Assembly: GCF_964355755.1 (NCBI RefSeq)
Contig: NC_092676.1
Location: 15,914,288-15,978,287 of the forward strand
Reading direction: 5' to 3'
DNA from: Antedon mediterranea
Lineage: Eukaryota > Echinodermata > Crinoidea > Comatulida > Antedonidae
DNA length: 64,000 bases
Shown: piece after piece, positions 62,101 to 64,000 of the stretch
Layout of the letters: each line of letters opens with the position of its first letter
Numbering within the stretch: position 1 is the stretch's first letter
Made by a program: the position numbers and the translations under genes
The notes under the pieces: generated by a model
Seen by the model: only the letters and a program-made list of their open reading frames with translations
What the model was told of the DNA's origin: nothing
Database searches by the model: none

Positions 62101-64000
62101 AATAAAATTACTTCTTCTTGTTTATTTTTTTAAAGTTAATGGTAGGGTACAGTATTATTTATTTTTTTTAATGCCAAAAACAACATTTTGGTTTCTTGGT
62201 AAAATCCAGTAGCGATTTTTAAAGGAGGGTACTTTTTTCCAAAAAAAGAGGGCAAAAGTCATCATTATCTAGGCTAGCTACGACTATTTACCATCCTTTT
62301 ACTAGTGGTCTTATGTCTCTTAAAAAGGGCACTTAATAATACAAGAAAGTGCAGGCTTGTTGTAAAGTTGTGAAGAAAGGCTTTCAAACGATGCAAATAG
62401 AATAAAACTAAATGTGAAAAGATAGATATTTATTTCACTTTAAAAGGGTTAAAAGTTAGTCAGCCTTTTAAACAGAACAATAACTAAATCGAAGCCGCAT
62501 TCACTATAAACTGAATAACTAGGTGACTATGCTATATAAAAATAGCAATACCATTTGTATTTAACAGTAAATCCTCATAATAAATAGGAATTACAAATAT
62601 TCCTTGATAAATGAATACCATAACTTTGTATTCACTCAATTTCACTAAATTGTAAAACCAACATATTTTCTATCCTACTACTATTACTATTAGAGCGTGA
62701 ACTAGGTCACAGTGAAATGAGATGTATAACATATACCTGATTGTATTCTTGCAATTTGATTAGTCAATTCTGCATTAATGTGTCAATTGGAATTAGCCCT
62801 ATCTAATGAGAATTCAGTTTGATTGACTTGTTGTGCATGTCATCTATAAAGCCTGGTTTCTATAAAATCGCTACACCGTCGCTACAGCGTTTTCATTGAA
62901 ACCGCTACACGCGCAGATGTCGCCGACGCAATCGGCTTTTAGAATTCCATAGAATCGCTACGCTTGGTCATGTAGCGATTTTATGGAAACCAGGCTTTAC
63001 AGTAAGTTCTACTCCGTATCTAAAGTTGGAGTACTGCCCTTTTTTTAATTGCTTAGCTTCCCGTCCTAGCATTTATCAATGATTTACAATGAATAAAGTA
63101 GATGTGTTATAAAATAAATAATGTTTTGTATTCGTTGAATGGGGAGAATGGCATTTGTTGAAAAATAAAGCAGTCAATTTTTCAACTGGAAGTATGGGAG
63201 GTAGTATGGGAGATAGAAAGAAGAATGAGAAACATTTCCTAAAAGCCTTAGAAGGTACGTCGCACCCTCCAATATTGTCAAGTTGAACTTGTCTTTCACA
63301 CACTTTAATATTCTTATAAACATGCAAGTCTTTCTTCCGACTCCCGTCTAGCCTCTCCCTCATCTTTTCTTCTCCCCACATATTTAATACGAACCTCGTA
63401 ATTGCATCGGTCTACATTTTTTAGTTAAATAAAATACTCACTATCTAGAGAAATAAAAATGACTAGGCCTAGGTCTCATCGCGCGGTTTTGACTGCGAGT
63501 TGACCGCAATCGTCAGTGCAGCAGAGTTAAGTTTTTTGGGTCAAATTGAGACCGAAATTGTGTTGCAGCTAAAAATTGCTCCACGGAAACCAGTTTCAGA
63601 ACGGTTCTTTGCGATCGACCAGAATTAGTTGGGGTATTTGAAACCGTTTTTAAGATCGGTTCTATTTTGTGGAGACCCATTTCTCCTGGCAAGACAAAAC
63701 CGTTGAAAAGAACGGTATTAAAAACGGTATTTTCTGCTCAATAGAAAAAGGCCCTTATATAGTATCACAGCTCTGTGTGAAAGCGGATTTACTGATTTAC
63801 TGTACAACTTAACTACAATTTAATTTATTAACTAGAATACACTAAATGAGAACTTTTAACTGTTTTCTACATTCAAATTCCACTGCTTTCAAAGTTCATT
63901 ACTAACCTTTTTATCATTGGTATTTAGGCTATCTAGCGAATTTCTCTTACTATCATAATCCTTATCAGAGGACGTCTGGTTAACCAGCAGCTCACCAGGC
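56012..64000 (-). CDS. Dbl-family RhoGEF gene, partial (seven exons, DH domain)
   Basis: Minus-strand exons in order: 64000-63907 (continues past the edge), 60358-60172, 59418-59316, 59036-58946, 58802-58757, 58496-58427, 56114-56012. All join in frame with GT-AG sites. The second exon (MRVRDLIADVIFQHKLPHF, NDKDILIEFPKD) looks like the end of a ubiquitin-like Ras-binding fold. From exon 3 the chain is a DH domain: ALAYTEESYLDLLK, EPFLTEDEYQVVFGKLE, CLFGEDFWKIYVDYYTNYK, then REFVSFCKSQRG and ESLLLLP, where the usual PVQR-type helix should follow. DH domains catalyse GDP release from Rho GTPases. The next exon (rest of DH, PH domain) was not found. The orthologue is not named. Introns are full of transposons. 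Confidence 0.75.
56606..57247. mobile_element. 642-bp Harbinger-like MITE with TAA duplication
   Basis: GACCCCATTTACACTTACG is present at both ends in inverted orientation, flanked by TAA on both sides (56603-56605, 57248-57250). Several copies of GGGCCGG/CCGGCCC lie just inside each end. A 3-bp T-A-A duplication is typical of PIF/Harbinger elements. It sits in the long intron between the last two visible RhoGEF exons. Confidence 0.82.
57251..58426. other. RhoGEF intron sequence
   Basis: AT-rich, no other gene. A plus-strand frame at 57673-57873 is hydrophobic but unsupported. Confidence 0.5.
58427..58496 (-). CDS. RhoGEF DH exon
   Basis: Acceptor TGTTTAAACAG, donor AGCAG then GTATGT; 70 nt. 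It encodes CLFGEDFWKIYVDYYTNYKQ, matching the DH Y-x-x-Y-x-x-N-Y-type helix. Confidence 0.75.
58757..58802 (-). CDS. RhoGEF DH mini-exon
   Basis: Only 46 nt: acceptor TACCTCTAG, donor CATTAG then GTATGT. It encodes LKKITDDWKEEDTTL, joining the H2 and H4 regions. It is supported mainly by the frame continuity on both sides. Confidence 0.68.
58946..59036 (-). CDS. RhoGEF DH exon
   Basis: Acceptor TATATTTTAG, donor CTAAG then GTAATT. It encodes EPFLTEDEYQVVFGKLESVL, the DH segment that normally reads I-F-x-N-I-E-x-I. Confidence 0.78.
59316..59418 (-). CDS. RhoGEF exon, start of DH domain
   Basis: Acceptor GTTAATTAAG, donor AATAAA then GTAAGT. KALAYTEESYLDLLKCLQ is the conserved first DH helix (E-x-x-Y-x-x-x-L). 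Phase 1 in, phase 2 out. Confidence 0.78.
59551..59625. mobile_element. Possible hAT terminus
   Basis: CAGTGGCGTAATGCAGGGGC followed by a C-run and GCCTCCAACGCTGGAGGC, a GC-rich island in AT-rich intron. It resembles the CAGTGGCGTA start of many hAT elements. No opposite end was found, so it is a weak call. Confidence 0.35.
60172..60358 (-). CDS. RhoGEF exon with ubiquitin-like segment
   Basis: Acceptor TTAATTGTCAG, donor GGAACAG then GTAAAC; enters in phase 0, leaves in phase 1 and fits the next exon. VRDLIADVIFQHKLP followed by LLNDKDILIEFP is the pattern of a Ras-binding/ubiquitin-like fold; family membership is inferred. Confidence 0.75.
60457..61280. mobile_element. 824-bp Harbinger-like element with TAA duplication
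   Basis: Ends GGGCCTGTTTCTGCTGC and, inverted, GGCCCTGTTTCTGCTGCC, with TAA flanking both sides (60454-60456, 61281-61283). Inside both ends are many copies of ATACGGTAT/ATACCGTAT. The core holds a Myb/SANT-like remnant on the minus strand. Harbinger elements normally carry both a transposase and a Myb-like gene; only the latter survives here. Located in the first visible RhoGEF intron. Confidence 0.82.
60667..60927 (-). pseudogene. Myb/SANT-like (MADF-type) remnant inside the Harbinger-like element
   Basis: The open frame includes DNHIYKHISKKIKQEYGINL, then SPKQVNSKLKSLRKQYN and CPHYDVF. This spacing (helix, hydrophobic turn, K/R-x-K-W-K-like helix, C-P-x-Y-D) is that of Myb/SANT-like DNA-binding proteins encoded by PIF/Harbinger elements. 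About 60 residues of domain remain, without the C-terminal part. Expected function in an intact element: DNA binding and nuclear import of the transposase. Confidence 0.6.
61311..61561 (+). mobile_element. tRNA-derived SINE with perfect 12-bp target duplication
   Basis: TATGTCTCATTT flanks the element on both sides (61299-61310 and 61562-61573). The head (61311-61387) folds like a tRNA, with A box TAGCTGAGTGG and B box GGTTCAATGCC; its acceptor stem GGAGTTG pairs with CAACTCC. The body contains GTAAAATGAGTACCTGG and ends in CCCTTTACCCTTTACC. The perfect duplication suggests fairly recent insertion. Confidence 0.92.
61574..62848. other. RhoGEF intron sequence
   Basis: No gene or RNA recognised. 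AT-rich with scattered short homopolymers. Confidence 0.5.
62849..62997. mobile_element. 149-bp MITE with TA flanks
   Basis: AAGCCTGGTTTCTATAAAAT at the left is matched by the inverted right end with one mismatch (over 26 bp, into CGCTACA). TA lies on both sides. The core is nearly palindromic, with internal CGCTACA/TGTAGCG words. Confidence 0.8.
63108..63754. mobile_element. Decayed relative of the CTGTTTCTGCTG-end elements
   Basis: The right end TTTTCTGCTCAATAGAAAAAG then GCCC (63731-63754) parallels the right end at 21701-21724. GTGTTGCAGCTAAAAATTGC near 63562 matches GTGTTGCAGCTCAAAACTGC near 21527. AACGGT/ACCGTT words replace the internal motifs of the other two. A minus-strand piece (63270-63381) resembles the start of the Myb-like protein of the 60457 element. 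The left boundary is unclear. Confidence 0.4.
63907..64000 (-). CDS. RhoGEF exon at the window edge (partial)
   Basis: 31 codons plus one leading base, donor AAAAAG then GTTAGT, phase 0. It encodes a polar Ser/Asp-rich segment (SSDKDYDSKRNSLDSLN) and joins in frame to 60358. Confidence 0.6.

Overview
The window looks like AT-rich nuclear DNA of an invertebrate deuterostome, most likely an echinoderm. It has intron-split genes with GT-AG junctions, long introns, many short inverted-repeat elements, tRNA-derived SINEs and frequent AGGCCTAG-type words. The taxon is my inference from texture and gene content and was not tested.

Central theme (about 19.6-53.8 kb, plus strand): three tandem copies of a gene for an IFIT-like tetratricopeptide-repeat (TPR) protein. 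IFITs are RNA-binding antiviral effectors in vertebrates. Each copy sits behind a duplicated 5' block; in two of them this block carries a perfect NF-kappaB-type site 14 bp before a TATA-like box. Copy 1 (22.2-24.8 kb) and copy 3 (49.1-53.8 kb) are broken by frameshifts and stops, and each also carries a DNA transposon: a 6.2-kb element in copy 1 and a 1.85-kb hAT-like element with an 8-bp target duplication in copy 3. Copy 2 (35.6 kb onward) is intact. Its reading frame passes through GT-AG junctions of compatible phase into three more exons that encode a complete caspase-8-like protease domain (last exon 44384-45009). The predicted product is a 935-residue TPR-caspase fusion, in effect an IFIT-type sensor in place of the usual death-effector prodomain. 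This is the main finding.

Left (1-19 kb): mostly gene-poor, with two short inverted-repeat elements, one minus-strand coding exon of unknown identity (10967-11281), a 44-bp minisatellite, a hammerhead-like RNA motif and a tRNA-like sequence.

Middle mobile DNA: the 24.8-31.0 kb transposon carries a two-exon minus-strand gene. Its product has a long 9-residue repeat tract and a transposase-like C-terminal part, and one end of the element has an array of 71-bp subterminal repeats. A Penelope-like reverse-transcriptase fragment follows at 31.9 kb. The first long intron of the caspase portion holds a 2.9-kb terminal-inverted-repeat element with an internal minisatellite.

Right (56-64 kb, minus strand): seven consecutive in-frame exons of a Dbl-family RhoGEF (ubiquitin-like segment, then DH domain) that enters from beyond the right edge. 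Its introns contain Harbinger-like elements, one with a Myb/SANT-like remnant, a SINE with a perfect 12-bp target duplication, and other small elements.
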